Shown: one piece after another, positions 32,208-33,834 of the stretch
How the letters are laid out: every line of letters begins with the position of its first letter
How positions within the stretch are numbered: position 1 is the first letter of the stretch
Origin: Nitrospirota bacterium
Lineage (GTDB): Bacteria > Nitrospirota_A > Leptospirillia > Leptospirillales > Leptospirillaceae
DNA: 33,834 nucleotides
Assembly: GCA_021838585.1 (NCBI GenBank)
Contig: JAKCDE010000012.1
Coordinates: forward strand, 1 to 33,834
Reading direction: 5' to 3'
The notes under the pieces: generated by a model
The model's database searches: none
What the model saw: only the letters and a program-made list of their open reading frames with translations
What the model was told of the DNA's origin: nothing
Program-made: the position numbers and the translations under genes

Positions 32208-32228
32208 GCCGTCTGAAAAGCCAGAGGC
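32208..32228. terminator. Possible terminator after the outer-membrane protein gene
   Basis: An imperfect hairpin (GCCGTCTG and CAGAGGC with one bulge) lies about 70 bases after the stop at 32299 on the minus strand, with only a short T-run there (TTTC). A better T-run lies on the plus-strand side, where I see no gene to terminate. Confidence 0.35.
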
Positions 32229-32298
32229 GGGTTTTTCTGTTTTCTTGTCCAGTCTACTCCACTTGCCAGGAGAGAGGGGAGCCCTTCTTTTCTCTCTT

Positions 32299-33381
32299 CT
32301 ACATCCCCCGGTATCCGAAGGGACCGTTGAAATAGAGGGTGGCTGTTCCCATGGGTGTGACGGTGGCAGGGTAGTTGGCCTCGTAGACCGGCATGGCCAC
32401 GCCCGCCCCCCATGTCACCGAAAACTTCTGGGTATGAGGCCAGGTTATCTCCACTTCGGGGGCCCACCACAAGAAGGAAAAGGGGGGAGCGTTGGCCGCA
32501 CCGAAGAAGAGGCTCTGTCCGCTTTGGGACTCGCCGTAGAGTTCAATCAGGTATCCGGCCCCCCATTCGGTGTTGATCACGTGCTCGAAGGCCCCCGCGT
32601 AGTAGAGAAGGTTCCCGTCCACCATGTGAAAGTTGGGAAGGTGGTTATGGTTGGTACTGTTGTCGAATTCATATCCGACGCCCACGGTGGAGGGATTTTC
32701 GACGATGTCGCCCAACTGAAAGTAAAACATGAAGGGTTTGACATGTTTGCGAACGAGCAGCATGATCCCTTCGTTGAAGGTTCCGTTTCCAAGCTGGTCG
32801 GCCGAATAGTCCTGGGGGTTCAGGTTCAGATACTTCCCGGAGGGGATCCAGAAGTCGAAGGTGAGGGCGATGGCCGGCCGTGTGAGAGGGAGGTAGACGT
32901 TGGCATCCGAGGTCAGTTCCCATTTGATCTCGAAATGGGTATTCCCCACCCCGAAGACGCTTGCAGAGTGACCTGCCGGAATTTGCGGGGGGCCTACCCA
33001 GGTCTGCTCCAGAGGCAAAAAGGTGTCGAGTTCCAGATTGTGGCCAAGACCAATGGCAAGTCGCATCGGCATATACAGATAAGAGACCCCGGGGGACAGG
33101 AAGTCGTAGGCGAAGGGCTCGATGTACCACGATCCGATTGGCTCCACTTCGGCGGTTCCGGTGAAAAAAGGTCCGCTGGTGTTCGGGCCCCAGGGCAGAA
33201 AGGGCGGAGCCAGGGCCTGGAAGTCCTTGGCCATTTCCGCATCGTCCGAAAAAGGAAGGAAAAAGTCGCCGCTTCCGGTATTGGCGGGGGAGATGGCCCG
33301 GGCCATGGGAGGGAAAAGAAAAAGAATTAGGAAAGCTCCCGTGAGGACGCACAGCGGGTGTCGGTTATGGGAAAAACGCAT
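32299..33381 (-). CDS. Putative outer-membrane beta-barrel protein
   Basis: The 360-residue product has a clear signal peptide (CVLTGAFLILFLF, then PMARA as a plausible cleavage site at about residue 29). The mature part alternates polar and aromatic residues with many Gly, Tyr and Trp, as in barrel proteins. Segments such as GVGNTHFEIKWELTSDANVY and PAIALTFDFWIPSGKY recall the MetA-pathway phenol-degradation or transporter-like barrel family, though this is a weak resemblance. The ATG follows GGAG. It lies 34 bases after the TPR gene stop, so the two are probably co-transcribed. Substrate or role is unknown. Confidence 0.75.
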   Translation of the reverse strand: MRFSHNRHPLCVLTGAFLILFLFPPMARAISPANTGSGDFFLPFSDDAEMAKDFQALAPPFLPWGPNTSGPFFTGTAEVEPIGSWYIEPFAYDFLSPGVSYLYMPMRLAIGLGHNLELDTFLPLEQTWVGPPQIPAGHSASVFGVGNTHFEIKWELTSDANVYLPLTRPAIALTFDFWIPSGKYLNLNPQDYSADQLGNGTFNEGIMLLVRKHVKPFMFYFQLGDIVENPSTVGVGYEFDNSTNHNHLPNFHMVDGNLLYYAGAFEHVINTEWGAGYLIELYGESQSGQSLFFGAANAPPFSFLWWAPEVEITWPHTQKFSVTWGAGVAMPVYEANYPATVTPMGTATLYFNGPFGYRGM

Positions 33382-33415
33382 GCCGGAGGCTCCCGGGCAG
33401 AATTGTGGTCAGTGA

Positions 33416-33834
33416 TTAACGGGAGAAAGGAAGTCCGGACGTTGACATCTCGTCGTGCTTTTCAAGAAGGACGGCCATGGCCCGTGCGTTTTGCCCATTG
33501 TGGATCAGGGCCTTGGCCAGCATCTTCCGGTATCCGTGGGGCCAGGTGCGCCGCGGCTCAATGAGGGAGAGAAGGGCGAGGGCATGATGGTACTGATGAT
33601 TGGCGATGAGGATCCGGGCCTCATTTAAAATATAAGGTTCGTCGTTGTCGTCGTTTCTGAGGACGCGGGCCTGTTCCAGGTAGCCCACCGCCTTCTGGTA
33701 GTCGCCCTTCTTGAATTCGATGTAGGCCATGTTGTTCAGAATGGTCGGTTCGGTCGGATTGTCCCGAAGGGCCCGCTTCAGGTCCGCCTCTGCCACCTCG
33801 AGCTGTCCGCTCCGGATTTCCGAATAGGCCTGCT
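33416..33834 (-). CDS. TPR-repeat protein, 5' end outside window
   Basis: Only the last 139 codons are visible, and the frame is open through the right edge. TPR-like helix pairs are clear: EVAEADLKRALRDNPTEPTI, then NNMAYIEFKKGDYQKAVGYL. An apparent GTG start at 33796 is inside the repeat region and is not the real start. It precedes the outer-membrane barrel gene in transcription order, so it may be a periplasmic partner for export or assembly, but that is inferred. Confidence 0.8.
   Translation of the reverse strand, partial: QAYSEIRSGQLEVAEADLKRALRDNPTEPTILNNMAYIEFKKGDYQKAVGYLEQARVLRNDDNDEPYILNEARILIANHQYHHALALLSLIEPRRTWPHGYRKMLAKALIHNGQNARAMAVLLEKHDEMSTSGLPFSR

Noticed and set aside
1..33834. 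CRISPR arrays, insertion sequences, prophage or integration sites
   Set aside because: I saw no regularly spaced repeats, transposase, integrase or phage structural genes. The tRNA-Leu is not flanked by an integrase or a duplicated tRNA end.

Overview
This GC-rich window (about 60% G+C by eye) is densely packed chromosomal DNA from a Gram-negative bacterium. It has a cellulose-export apparatus with an outer-membrane component, a signal-peptide-bearing outer-membrane barrel candidate and standard housekeeping genes. I see no mobile elements or CRISPR. The combination of a bcs cellulose locus, a complete isc operon with mrp, and an AprA/AprB/Sat sulfate-activation operon recalls acidophilic Nitrospirota such as Leptospirillum. 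That placement is an inference from gene content and is not proven here.

Layout. (1) 1-8548, minus strand: cellulose locus in the transcribed order bcsZ-bcsA-bcsB-bcsC, with bcsC running off the left edge. (2) 8702-8785: tRNA-Leu(UAA), with its promoter back to back with the promoter of a plus-strand unit. That unit encodes a 32-residue membrane peptide and a four-helix protein resembling the membrane domain of PuuD, and ends at a strong terminator. (3) 13085-9690, minus strand: a small unknown gene, truA, gpsA, a DUF971 protein, gpmA and a 44-residue membrane peptide. (4) 20333-13176, minus strand: iscR-iscS-iscU-iscA-hscB-hscA-fdx-iscX-unknown-mrp, with a clear promoter and operator-like dyad upstream and a terminator downstream. 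(5) 23360-20439, minus strand: three overlapping membrane-protein genes (CorC/HlyC family, an anchored unknown, and a polytopic protein with a PLD-like tail). (6) 23692-23811: a stand-alone 39-residue membrane peptide with a near-consensus promoter and a strong terminator. (7) 24049-27411, plus strand: aprA-aprB-sat. (8) 27425-28117: two divergent small helix-turn-helix regulators around a perfect dyad. (9) 31842-28057, minus strand: ettA, a class I glutamine amidotransferase and a Dda/RecD-like helicase. (10) 32031-33834, minus strand: a 43-residue membrane peptide, a putative outer-membrane barrel and the end of a TPR protein.

The most striking observation is the IscS of the isc operon. It is full length and keeps the persulfide cysteine loop and the C-terminal IscU-binding tail. 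However, nearly every residue that holds the PLP cofactor is replaced, including the Schiff-base lysine (Leu203). Every other ISC partner looks intact, so this appears to be an Fe-S assembly complex built around a desulfurase that cannot bind PLP in the usual way. The nearby aprA-aprB-sat operon could feed a sulfide supply, which makes a sulfide- or persulfide-fed ISC system a testable idea. Other items of interest are an HscB with a eukaryote-like zinc finger, a DUF971 gene next to an Mrp operon, an unknown gene inside the isc operon, and four unannotated single-span membrane micropeptides.
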